NCBI GenBank assembly: GCA_003153295.1
Contig: PLXY01000003.1
Location: forward strand, 30,489-94,488
Length of the DNA: 64,000 nt
Direction of reading: 5' to 3'
From: Parachlamydiales bacterium
Lineage (GTDB): Bacteria; Chlamydiota; Chlamydiia; Chlamydiales; Rhabdochlamydiaceae
This document shows positions 52,199 to 60,369 of this stretch, in pieces. Within the stretch, counting starts at the first letter, position 1, and every line of letters starts with the position of its first letter. A model generated the notes under the pieces. The model had not been told where the DNA came from, did not search any database, and worked only from the letters and a program-made list of their open reading frames with translations. The position numbers and the translations under genes are program-made.

Positions 52199-53293
52199 AT
52201 GGCAGATATTACAAAGCGCACAGCTGAAGATGGAAAAATAAGCTATAGGGTAAGGATTCGACTACGGGGTTATCCTCTTGAAAGCGCAACTTTCCCAAAT
52301 ATTTCTTTAGCCAAAAAATGGGCTCAAAGCACTGAAGCTGCAATGCGTGAGGGTCGGCATTTCAAGAATAGTGAAGCCAAAAAGCATACATTAGCAGATA
52401 TGATAGATCGGTATATTCATGATGTTTTACCAAATAAGCCTAAAAGTGAGCGAAAGCAATCAGCGCAGTTAAAGTGGTGGAAAGATCGGATAGGGAAATA
52501 TCTTCTATCTGACATCACTCCTTCCCTCATTGTTGAACATCGCGACAATCTTGCTCGTGGAATCACAAGACACGGGGAACAAAGATCTCCTTCGACTGTT
52601 GTTCGTTATCTTGCGGCCTTGAGTCATGCATTCACGACAGCCGTGAAGGAGTGGGGTTGGTTGGATGATTCTCCAATGAGAAAAGTTTCGAAGCCCAAAG
52701 AGCCTCGCGGTCGTGTCCGTTTTTTAGATGAAGAAGAGAGAAAACGATTATTGACAGCCTGTAAAGAAAGTAAAAATCCTTATCTGTATATTGTGGTGAT
52801 CTTGGCTCTTTCAACGGGGATGAGACAGGGTGAAATTATGAATCTCTCATGGAAAGATGTCGATTTCTCTGAAAAGCGGATAGTTTTGCAGAACACCAAA
52901 AATGGTGAGAGAAGAGTTGTTCCTCTCGTTGGTTTTGCTTGGGAGCTGCTTTTCAAACATGCGAAAGCGCGAAGATTGGATACATTTTTATTATTCCCAG
53001 GGAAAGATGCCCAAAAGCCAATGGACCTCCGTGAGCCTTGGAATGATGCAATTAATAAAGCAGGAGTCGAAGATTTTCGTTTTCATGATTTAAGACATAC
53101 GGCAGCATCATATCTTGCTATGGGAAAAGCAACTCTTGCTGAAATAGCAGAAGTTCTGGGCCATAAGACGCTGGCAATGGTAAAGAGATACTCACATCAT
53201 TCGGAGTCGCATACGTCCGGAGTCGTTGCTAAAATGAATGAAAGCATTTTTGCTGATATGATAGAAAATAAAGAAACCATTCAAAGTATTTAA
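52199..53293 (+). CDS. Tyrosine recombinase/integrase
   Basis: STGMRQGEIMNLSWKDVD (R), FHDLRHTAASYLAMGKATLAEIAEVLGHKTLAMVKRYSH (HxxR, H, Y) all present. Confidence 0.95.
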   Translation: MADITKRTAEDGKISYRVRIRLRGYPLESATFPNISLAKKWAQSTEAAMREGRHFKNSEAKKHTLADMIDRYIHDVLPNKPKSERKQSAQLKWWKDRIGKYLLSDITPSLIVEHRDNLARGITRHGEQRSPSTVVRYLAALSHAFTTAVKEWGWLDDSPMRKVSKPKEPRGRVRFLDEEERKRLLTACKESKNPYLYIVVILALSTGMRQGEIMNLSWKDVDFSEKRIVLQNTKNGERRVVPLVGFAWELLFKHAKARRLDTFLLFPGKDAQKPMDLREPWNDAINKAGVEDFRFHDLRHTAASYLAMGKATLAEIAEVLGHKTLAMVKRYSHHSESHTSGVVAKMNESIFADMIENKETIQSI

Positions 53294-53312
53294 GTGATTA
53301 TCTGGAGAAGTC

Positions 53313-54272
53313 ATGATAAAGGCTAAGTTTGACGATAAAAGTTGGGGTTCTGTGAGTAATGAAAAATCAGGCTCATTAGAAGATGAGAATATTGGTTATC
53401 ATGCCTTTGATGTCATATGGGCAAAGTGCAAGGATCGTGCTACGCAGTATAACGATCAAAAAGAGAGGCTTGATTCGCAACTACGCTTATATCATGACAC
53501 TGTAGTTCATTTAGCTGCCCAGTTCTCAGAATTCAAGAATGTTGTACGAGGCATGCCTATTATCGTAGTGATTGGTGATTGGATAAGGGAGCTAGCGATT
53601 ACTCAGTATGATGATGGTAAGTATTTATTTAGAATGTTGGATTTGCTGGAAAAAAATGTTATTCCACTTCAATGCGATAACGAGCTTGCAACTCTTGAAT
53701 ATTTTATCTCGCGTGGGCATCAGGAGGTCTTAGAAAGAATCCGTTGTGTCGAAGGTTGGTCCATTCTTGAAAAAGAAAGAGCCGTTCAAGCTTATATCCA
53801 ATTTTCACGTAATCTTGCCCGTCAAACTTATGGTCTTATTCCACCTGGATTTGATCCGGATCGAGATCGTGTGCAACGCAAGGCGGTGAAATATGACCAT
53901 TTCATTGATTTTGTGCAGCATTTGCCTCGTAGAGATGCTTTAATTGCAAAACTGCTTTATTTTGGAGCTCCTTCCATGGAAGAAGTTCTTTCTCTTAAAC
54001 GCGGTGCGATAGGTTCTGATAATTTTTTAATTTCGTTTGATATTGACTCCATAAGTTTTCCCGGACATGTGATATTGGATCTTCGAGCGTATATTGCAGA
54101 AGCGGACGAGAAGCAAGCGCTTGTTTTTGCAAATCTAAGAGGTGCAGAAGTTGAAAGAGCACATCTCAACCAGAGTTTTGCTCGCGCCTGCGAAAAAATA
54201 GAGACGAAGGTAAAGATTACCCCAGGCAGTCTTTTGCGATTAGAAAATGAAACAACGAAGGCATGGTTTTGA
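53313..54272 (+). CDS. Truncated/degenerate tyrosine recombinase-like protein, resembling chlamydial plasmid pGP7-D/pGP8-D
   Basis: RRDALIAKLLYFGAPSMEEVLSLKRGAI... ALVFANLRGAEVERAHLNQSFARACEKIETKVKITPGSLLRL; lacks expected catalytic Arg and HxxR His, ends before H/Y motif. Confidence 0.65.
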   Translation: MIKAKFDDKSWGSVSNEKSGSLEDENIGYHAFDVIWAKCKDRATQYNDQKERLDSQLRLYHDTVVHLAAQFSEFKNVVRGMPIIVVIGDWIRELAITQYDDGKYLFRMLDLLEKNVIPLQCDNELATLEYFISRGHQEVLERIRCVEGWSILEKERAVQAYIQFSRNLARQTYGLIPPGFDPDRDRVQRKAVKYDHFIDFVQHLPRRDALIAKLLYFGAPSMEEVLSLKRGAIGSDNFLISFDIDSISFPGHVILDLRAYIAEADEKQALVFANLRGAEVERAHLNQSFARACEKIETKVKITPGSLLRLENETTKAWF

Positions 54273-54417
54273 TAAATGCAGAACTCGATAAATAAAATTT
54301 CAATAAAAATATTGCGCTAAAAAGTTTCATCGTGGTATTTATTAGTGATAAGTAGTTTTTGATGGTTGGGCTTGCCTTTCGGCAACTCCCCTAAAGTCAG
54401 AAGCTACGAATTACATA

Positions 54418-54645
54418 ATGAGGTACACAATGATCGCAACTATTTCTGATGCACAACCAAAGACACATTTGGTCACTTGTCGGGCCTTTCTCCAAGGAAG
54501 AGATTGGCCGACAGCATCGAGTCTTCGATATTACATTTTTTTCAATAAATACGGCTTTGCTGATACATGCGTCAAACGCGTTGGTCGCAAGGTGTTAATT
54601 GATCTTCCGGCCTTTGATCGCTGGCTCCAAGAGCAGGCAAGGTAG
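54418..54645 (+). CDS. AlpA/excisionase-like small DNA-binding protein
   Basis: 75 aa; PTASSLRYYIFFNKYGFADTCVKRVGRKVLIDLPAFDRWLQEQAR winged-HTH excisionase-like pattern. Confidence 0.7.
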   Translation: MRYTMIATISDAQPKTHLVTCRAFLQGRDWPTASSLRYYIFFNKYGFADTCVKRVGRKVLIDLPAFDRWLQEQAR

Positions 54646-54652
54646 GATACAT

Positions 54653-54895
54653 ATGATGAATATGAAGTTTTATGATCCAGCCTTGATGATGCTTCAGCAG
54701 GCTCTCTGGGCCTTCAGAAATTGGATTAATACCCTTGGTACTAAAGAGCAATTCATGTGGGAGGGACGCTTTGACCACATGCTTTCGGAGTACATTACAT
54801 TTGAAGAAAATGAAAAAGCCCTACGTTGTAGCGCAGGGCAGTCTTTAATCAGAAAGTCGGATAGTGCAATCGCCCCAAACCGTCTGAAAGGATAA
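54653..54895 (+). CDS. Small hypothetical protein
   Basis: ORF in order between xis-like gene and helicase; ATG at 54653. Confidence 0.5.
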   Translation: MMNMKFYDPALMMLQQALWAFRNWINTLGTKEQFMWEGRFDHMLSEYITFEENEKALRCSAGQSLIRKSDSAIAPNRLKG

Positions 54896-54899
54896 CCTC

Positions 54900-56276
54900 A
54901 TGGTACCACAGCCGCAAAATAATTCCACGAGGATTTCTGTTGAGGAGTATGCAGCCCTGGCCAAAAGCCAGGGGGCAAAACTCGAGGAGATGTCCTTAAC
55001 ACCCGAGGAGAAGGTTCTTCGGAAATTTAATCAAAAGTACGCCGTTGTGCGTACCTCGACCACCTATATCTTGGTCCAAAAAACTGAGACGAGCTTTGAG
55101 TTGGATTCACGGCAGTCGTTTATTCATTTTCACGAGAATGACTTTTTCGTGAATTCAAAAGGAAAAGAGGAGAGTAAAGCTTATTTTTGGCTAAAGCATT
55201 CTGAGAGAAGAACGTTTGAAAATATTGTTTTTGATCCGGGACATCCTGGTGATTACGATGGTAATTACAATATCTTTAAAGGCTTCAGTGTTCAGCCCGT
55301 TCAAGGCGATTGCAGTCTTTATTGGACACATGTTCAAGAGGTAATCTGCAATGGAGATGAGATTAGTTATCAGTACGTACGGAAATGGATGGCTTGCGTC
55401 GTGCAAAGACCAAAGGTCCTAGCGACAGCTCTTGTGCTGAGAGGATTGCAAGGGACAGGAAAAAATATGTTTGCTGACTTGTTTGGGAGGTTATTGGGAC
55501 CTTACTACCTTACGGTTACTAATCTCGAACACGTGACCGGCAAATTCAACAATCACCTGAAATATGCCTATTTAATCCATGCTAACGAGGCGATTTGGGG
55601 TGGAACAAAGAAGGAGGTTGGAGCGCTTAAAGCGCTTATCACCGATCCGACCATTATGATAGAGGGAAAGGGAAAAGACGCAATCTGCGTCGACAACTGC
55701 CGGCATCTCATCGTATCGAGTAATGAGGACTGGGCTGTTCCGATGGATTTAGATGATCGTCGTTTTTTCGCCCTTAATGTTTCTGCAGATCGAAAGGGGG
55801 ATACGAAGTATTTCGAGGACTTAGAAAAACAGATGAGCTGCGGTGGTCTCTCTGCTCTCCTTTACGATCTTTTACATGAAGATGTATCAGATTTTGACCC
55901 CAGAGTTATGCCTCCTAATGATTCTGGGTTCGATATGAAAATGAAAACGGCCGGCAGCACGGAAAAGTTTCTTTATGCAGCCTTGTCCGAAGGTAGGCTC
56001 AATATATCGACGTCTTCAAAGACCGGCGAATGGAAGCCTTATCCCACTAAAGACATCTATTATTACTATAAGGAATGGTGTCATGAAGAAGGGCTTAGGC
56101 ATGAAACTGATTCGGAATTTGGGAAACGGATCAAAAAGATTATAGGTGTAGAAAAGAGCCGTCGCTCCATAGAAGGAGGAGGGAGAGAACGGTGGTATGA
56201 GTTTTCCTCGCTAGAGGAATGTCGGAAAAGGTTTGAAAAATTCACAAAACAAACAGATCGAATATGGGAAGACTAG
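54900..56276 (+). CDS. Phage/plasmid-type helicase (DUF5906/SF3-like)
   Basis: VLRGLQGTGKNMFADLFGRLLG Walker A; IHANEAIWGGTKKEVGALKALITD; HLIVSSNEDWAVPMDLDDRRFFALNVS. Confidence 0.85.
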   Translation: MVPQPQNNSTRISVEEYAALAKSQGAKLEEMSLTPEEKVLRKFNQKYAVVRTSTTYILVQKTETSFELDSRQSFIHFHENDFFVNSKGKEESKAYFWLKHSERRTFENIVFDPGHPGDYDGNYNIFKGFSVQPVQGDCSLYWTHVQEVICNGDEISYQYVRKWMACVVQRPKVLATALVLRGLQGTGKNMFADLFGRLLGPYYLTVTNLEHVTGKFNNHLKYAYLIHANEAIWGGTKKEVGALKALITDPTIMIEGKGKDAICVDNCRHLIVSSNEDWAVPMDLDDRRFFALNVSADRKGDTKYFEDLEKQMSCGGLSALLYDLLHEDVSDFDPRVMPPNDSGFDMKMKTAGSTEKFLYAALSEGRLNISTSSKTGEWKPYPTKDIYYYYKEWCHEEGLRHETDSEFGKRIKKIIGVEKSRRSIEGGGRERWYEFSSLEECRKRFEKFTKQTDRIWED

Positions 56277-56293
56277 GGATGTTTTTTCTTCTC

Positions 56294-56402
56294 GTCCAAG
56301 GTGTCCAGGCTGTCCAGGCAAAAAAATGCGCAGATATTGCTCATTTACAAAGAACCACTCATAACTCTTGGATTGCTAGGGCATCTTGGACAGCTAGGAC
56401 AG
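56294..56402. repeat. Iteron-like repeats between helicase and primase genes (candidate origin)
   Basis: GTCCAAGGTGTCCAGGCTGTCCAGG at 56294; CTTGGATTGCTAGGGCA (56367) and CTTGGACAGCTAGGACA (56385), 18 bp period, in inverse orientation. Confidence 0.5.
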
Positions 56403-56423
56403 TTCACCAAACGAGGAGACATT

Positions 56424-57455
56424 ATGCAGCTTTTAACCCTGGCAGAGCAAGATGGACTAAGACCCAAAAAAGTCGCTGCAACCAAAGGAGGAGAGTTTCA
56501 TTCCCCCTGCCCTGGTTGTGGAGGAGAAGATAGGTTTATCATTTGGGACAAAGTTAATCGATATTTTTGCAGGCAATGCGAAAAAAGAGGTGATGTCATC
56601 CAATATCTGCGGGATTTTCATTCACTTTCATACCGCGATGCCTGTCTCAGACTTAATGTTTCTCCTAAGGCTAGAGAATCAAGCCAATGGCAGCGACCAT
56701 TTGACATCCAACGCACGTTTGAGCCTAGAGCCGCCGACATGCCCTCAGTGGCCTGGAGAGATAGTGCATCGAGCTTTGTAAAGTTCTGCCAGAATCAGTT
56801 AGAGAAAAGTTCTATCGCGTTGGACAGTCTTTTCCAACGAGGATTCACCTTAGAATCCATAAAACACTTTAAACTTGGATGGAACCCGCAAACTGTCTGG
56901 GTACATCGGGATCTTTGGGGATTGTCCAATGCCGAAAAAAAGAAAATCTGGATACCTCAAGGATTGCTGATTCCTACCTTAGATGTAACTACTCAAGAAG
57001 TTATTAAACTTAAAATACGAAGAAATGAATGGCATTCAGAAGACGAACTTCCTAAATATGTTGAAATAGCCGGAAGCATGCAATCGCCAGGTATATATGG
57101 TGATCCTTCCGATAAGCCTATCATTGTGCTTGAGTCTGAATTTGATGCTCTATTAATTCAGCAATTTGCATCCGATCTTTGCTGTAGTATCGCTGTGGGC
57201 GGAGCGACCAAACGTCCTGATCAAGCATGCCATCGTCTGCTTGTGAAAGCTCCCTTGATCCTATTTGCTTTTGATACCGACAAAGCCGGGGCTATTGCAT
57301 ATCGATGGTGGGGTAAAATTTACCCAAATCTAAGAATGTGGGTACCTCCAAAGGGAAAAAGCCCTGGAGATGCTTTTAAAGAAGGAATCGATCTACGCAA
57401 ATGGATTGAGATAGGGTTGGAAGAAGCAAAAGCAACGCACAAAAAAATAATTTAA
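56424..57455 (+). CDS. DNA primase (CHC2 zinc finger + TOPRIM)
   Basis: CPGCGGEDRFIIWDKVNRYFCRQCEKRGDVIQYL; IIVLESEFDALLI; LFAFDTDKAG. Confidence 0.9.
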   Translation: MQLLTLAEQDGLRPKKVAATKGGEFHSPCPGCGGEDRFIIWDKVNRYFCRQCEKRGDVIQYLRDFHSLSYRDACLRLNVSPKARESSQWQRPFDIQRTFEPRAADMPSVAWRDSASSFVKFCQNQLEKSSIALDSLFQRGFTLESIKHFKLGWNPQTVWVHRDLWGLSNAEKKKIWIPQGLLIPTLDVTTQEVIKLKIRRNEWHSEDELPKYVEIAGSMQSPGIYGDPSDKPIIVLESEFDALLIQQFASDLCCSIAVGGATKRPDQACHRLLVKAPLILFAFDTDKAGAIAYRWWGKIYPNLRMWVPPKGKSPGDAFKEGIDLRKWIEIGLEEAKATHKKII

Positions 57456-57472
57456 CGCATGAGGAGGACAAA

Positions 57473-58483
57473 ATGTCCAAAAATAAACGGCAAAACGACT
57501 CTCGCAAAGAGATCATTTCGGACATAAACAGGAAGCTAAAAACAGAAAAGTGCCCGGAGCAAAGGAAAAATCTCTTAAGCATGAAGAAGAAGGTTGAGCT
57601 CTTTGACAAAGCCATAAAGGGAGATGCAGAAGCGCTCATTGCTGTAGCTGAGCAAAGAGGCATGTATAAGAACGAAGAGCAAGAGAAACCAAAAGCGAAT
57701 GCCTTGCCAGAAAATCAAAAGCAATTAGATGCGCCGAAGAACCCTTGCGATCTTATTGACATCAGGGAAAAGGAATCAAAGGATGATTCGATAAGGCTTC
57801 GATATAAGAATGGAAAAAGTGAGGACAAGTGCGGTTTTACACTTGATGTAACTCATGAAGAGAATGCAGGCGATGGTCTTCTGAAGATGTACACTGATGC
57901 TGTCAAAAAGATCGTTGGCGTTAAAGAGATCGAACTGGCTAATCATATCCTACAATGTGCGTCGGGTGCTATTAAGTCGTTTGTTGGGAGTGAAAATGCT
58001 TGTTTTATGAACATCATTCTTCAATTCCTCCACGATACAAAACCACGAGATGCTATAGAGGCTCAACTGGCAGCTCAGGCAGCCGCTTTATTTACTCATA
58101 GTATGTCTAATCTCCAAAGGATGGGAAAGGCACAAACAGTTCAACATGTCGAAGCTTATGCCAACGTAAGCGTTAAGCTATCTAGAGCTCATAACGAGAC
58201 TGTAGAAGCCCTCAACCGTCATCGTCGCGGAGGCGAACAAAAGGTCACCGTTACCCACGCTGTACTAGCAAATCAAGCAGTCGTTAACAACTATAACGGG
58301 GTGGGGGTTCCACCCGAAAACAGAGGAGAGACCCCATGTCAGCAATGTGCCGAGCCAAAGCCAGAACCAACAAAAACAAACCCTGTTCTCAGCCGGCCAT
58401 GGCTAACGGACGATGTAGACTCCACGGTGGAAAAAGTACTGGCCCCAAGACAAAGGAAGGAAGGCAAAAGCTCAAAGATGTGA
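57473..58483 (+). CDS. Mobile-element conserved hypothetical protein, partner of HGG-motif protein
   Basis: NETVEALNRHRRGGEQKVTVTHAVLANQAVVNNYNG resembles the C-terminal motif of a family commonly paired with HGGKSTGPKT proteins. Confidence 0.7.
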   Translation: MSKNKRQNDSRKEIISDINRKLKTEKCPEQRKNLLSMKKKVELFDKAIKGDAEALIAVAEQRGMYKNEEQEKPKANALPENQKQLDAPKNPCDLIDIREKESKDDSIRLRYKNGKSEDKCGFTLDVTHEENAGDGLLKMYTDAVKKIVGVKEIELANHILQCASGAIKSFVGSENACFMNIILQFLHDTKPRDAIEAQLAAQAAALFTHSMSNLQRMGKAQTVQHVEAYANVSVKLSRAHNETVEALNRHRRGGEQKVTVTHAVLANQAVVNNYNGVGVPPENRGETPCQQCAEPKPEPTKTNPVLSRPWLTDDVDSTVEKVLAPRQRKEGKSSKM

Positions 58484-58569
58484 ACACCAAGCACGGGTTT
58501 TATACAGCAGAGGCCATCGCTGATAGGAGGATGTCTCGGCAGCTTATTAGGTTTACAACGGATAGGTAG
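58336..58569 (+). CDS. HGGKSTGPKT-motif small protein, overlaps previous gene in another frame
   Basis: CRAKARTNKNKPCSQPAMANGRCRLHGGKSTGPKTKEGRQKLKDVNTKHGFYTAEAI. Confidence 0.8.
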   Translation: MSAMCRAKARTNKNKPCSQPAMANGRCRLHGGKSTGPKTKEGRQKLKDVNTKHGFYTAEAIADRRMSRQLIRFTTDR

Positions 58570-58620
58570 GCGTTCTAAGCAATGCAATTTATCTACCTAA
58601 TCCCAGCTCTAAATGGCTGA

Positions 58621-58899
58621 TTATTTTGCGATTTTTTTCACTAATTTTACACATCTATAGTAGTCTCGCATCTGTTTCATGAATAATGGATTTATTTTAG
58701 AGCGGGGATTCGTCTCATAATAACCACTAATAATCCAAACAGTCACTCGCGAGAATGTCTCTATTAAGACAATAGCAAAGAGAGCCGAAAAAAAGGTTGC
58801 GCCCTCATATTGAAAGATACCAACAAGTACGTATATTCCTAAAATGAACTGCAGTCCGTATTTTAGAGACTTGCCAAATCTTTTCATTACTTCGAACAT
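58621..58899 (-). CDS. Small hypothetical membrane protein
   Basis: 92 aa ORF, hydrophobic segment. Confidence 0.5.
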   Translation of the reverse strand: MFEVMKRFGKSLKYGLQFILGIYVLVGIFQYEGATFFSALFAIVLIETFSRVTVWIISGYYETNPRSKINPLFMKQMRDYYRCVKLVKKIAK

Positions 58900-58932
58900 A
58901 TATTTCCTCTTTTTATTTTCATTTGTTTCTCA

Positions 58933-59262
58933 CTATTTGAGTCCTTTATGCATCCATTGTAAAGCATGGTATAAAAGCACAAAGATTTTTCTTAAACAGA
59001 CATAGGAACCAAATAGAACCCCTAATGGCAAAAGAAGAGCTTTAAAAAAGATGTTTTTGATCAAACCGCAGGCTTCGGTAAATTCTGATCCTGGCACAAG
59101 ATGAGTGAAAAGATAATAAACAGAACATGAATCTGAAACTCCATTATAAATAAAATATATAGATATTGCTACTGCAACCATAAAGGTGCATCGGTTTAAC
59201 TTGCGAATTGGGATTAATGAAGTTCCCTCTTTTTTCTTTAGTATTTTAGAGTTCATATTCAA
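58933..59262 (-). CDS. Small hypothetical membrane protein
   Basis: 109 aa ORF, two hydrophobic segments. Confidence 0.5.
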   Translation of the reverse strand: MNMNSKILKKKEGTSLIPIRKLNRCTFMVAVAISIYFIYNGVSDSCSVYYLFTHLVPGSEFTEACGLIKNIFFKALLLPLGVLFGSYVCLRKIFVLLYHALQWMHKGLK

Positions 59263-59294
59263 ATAATTTACTATTCCATCTTATTTTATAGATG

Positions 59295-59513
59295 TTAATA
59301 AGTATAGTAATAGCCGCCAGAACCATCTGGTTTCATATGGCCATTTCGTGGCATGCGGTCAATATCTCTTTGTAATTGGTCCATTTGTCTTTCTGATCTT
59401 TCAGATCTATATGAATAGTCGTACGGATTACAATCGTATGGGGTATAATATGCAAAGGCCGATCCAGTTAAAACACTTGCAGCAAATATAGTTACTAAAA
59501 AGTTCCTTTTCAT
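59295..59513 (-). CDS. Small secreted Tyr-rich protein
   Basis: Signal peptide MKRNFLVTIFAASVLTGSAFA then YYTPYDCNPYDYSYRSERSERQ...GGYYYTY. Confidence 0.6.
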   Translation of the reverse strand: MKRNFLVTIFAASVLTGSAFAYYTPYDCNPYDYSYRSERSERQMDQLQRDIDRMPRNGHMKPDGSGGYYYTY

Positions 59514-59968
59514 AAGCTTCCTTTTTTTTGTTTTCTTATATTATAGCTGTGGTTTTCATTAATATTAATATAAATGATTGTTTTATTTTTTTTGTTAATT
59601 ATATTAATAAAAATCATACAAAACACAGGGAAATAATCGCATTTGTGTAAAATAAATCGTATATGCGACTTGAACTTCAAGGATTTAATTGTCAAAAAGC
59701 GCTGTAATGAAATTGCTTTCGCAATTCTTCTCCTTGGAAGGGAAGAAAGAGATGATAGCTCTCTTGATAAGATATGGAGTCAAGGTAGATGGGGTCTGAT
59801 ATATATTTAAAAGGTGAGTAGACCTCCAAATCTACGGTCCTCTGGCGGTCCAAATGATAACTAAAAACAATAAATATTAAAAAATTTATACTACAATACA
59901 AATGGCTTTATCTCTTTGACCGTTAAGTAGTTGAATTTTATTGTTTTTAGTTGAGATCTAATTTTGGC

Positions 59969-60025
59969 GGACTTAAAATCCCCTCCGTTAATAGCGGGTG
60001 CAGGTTCGATTCCTGTTCCGAGCAA
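59969..60025 (+). repeat. attR / internal att: exact 57 bp copy of tRNA-Leu 3' part
   Basis: Identical to 50337-50393. Confidence 0.92.
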
Positions 60026-60052
60026 TAACCTGGCATTGCCAGGTTTTTTTTT
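60026..60052 (+). terminator. tRNA-type terminator AACCTGGCATTGCCAGGTTTTTTTTT
   Basis: Stem AACCTGGCA/TGCCAGGTT plus T-run immediately after att copy. Confidence 0.85.
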
Positions 60053-60255
60053 GCTCGAAAAATAAGCCAACAGTTTGGCTTAAGTCAGGAATCGAAGTGA
60101 AGTGCTCTTGAGCACTACAATCCATTTTGAAAGCTTTATCCCAAATTTGTTTAAAATAAGTAAATCCACAGCATCTCTTGTCCACAAAAAAAGACATTGA
60201 CAATTCATCTGGATTATAGTTTTTATAATAAAAACATCACTCAAAGGATTCATCA

Positions 60256-60369
60256 GTGAGAATATTCACTGTTGTTTTTTATTTACTATTGTCATTTTCT
60301 CAGAATGCGGTTGTTCCCGAGATAAAACAAATCGCCCAATCGGGTGGAGGTCATCATGAAGGTCATTGA
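60256..60369 (+). pseudogene. Short signal-peptide-like ORF truncated into the ThDP gene start
   Basis: GTG-initiated MRIFTVVFYLLLSFSQNAVVPEIKQIAQSGGGHHEGH*. Confidence 0.4.

Larger units (their letters stand above)
50394..60025. mobile_element. ~9.6 kb tRNA-Leu-integrated element (integrase, pGP7/8-D-like protein, AlpA-like, SF3 helicase, primase, HGG pair, cargo)
   Basis: 57 bp direct repeats at both ends, intact integrase, replication module. Confidence 0.9.

Noticed and set aside
56301-56423. N-terminal 41 aa extension of the primase ORF
   Set aside because: Region consists of iteron-like repeats; ATG 56424 (MQLLTLAEQDGL) is preceded by GAGGAG and is the more likely start.
50394-60025. 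Complete prophage
   Set aside because: No capsid, portal, large terminase, tail or lysis genes recognised; only integration, regulation and replication modules plus cargo.
59988-60203. 71 aa minus-strand ORF across the internal att site
   Set aside because: Translates the tRNA 3' end and terminator hairpin; not a credible protein.
60344-60355. Extended start (MEVI) for the ThDP enzyme
   Set aside because: ATG at 60356 (MKVIEALASAI) follows GGTGGAGGTC, a better ribosome-binding context, and matches the family start.
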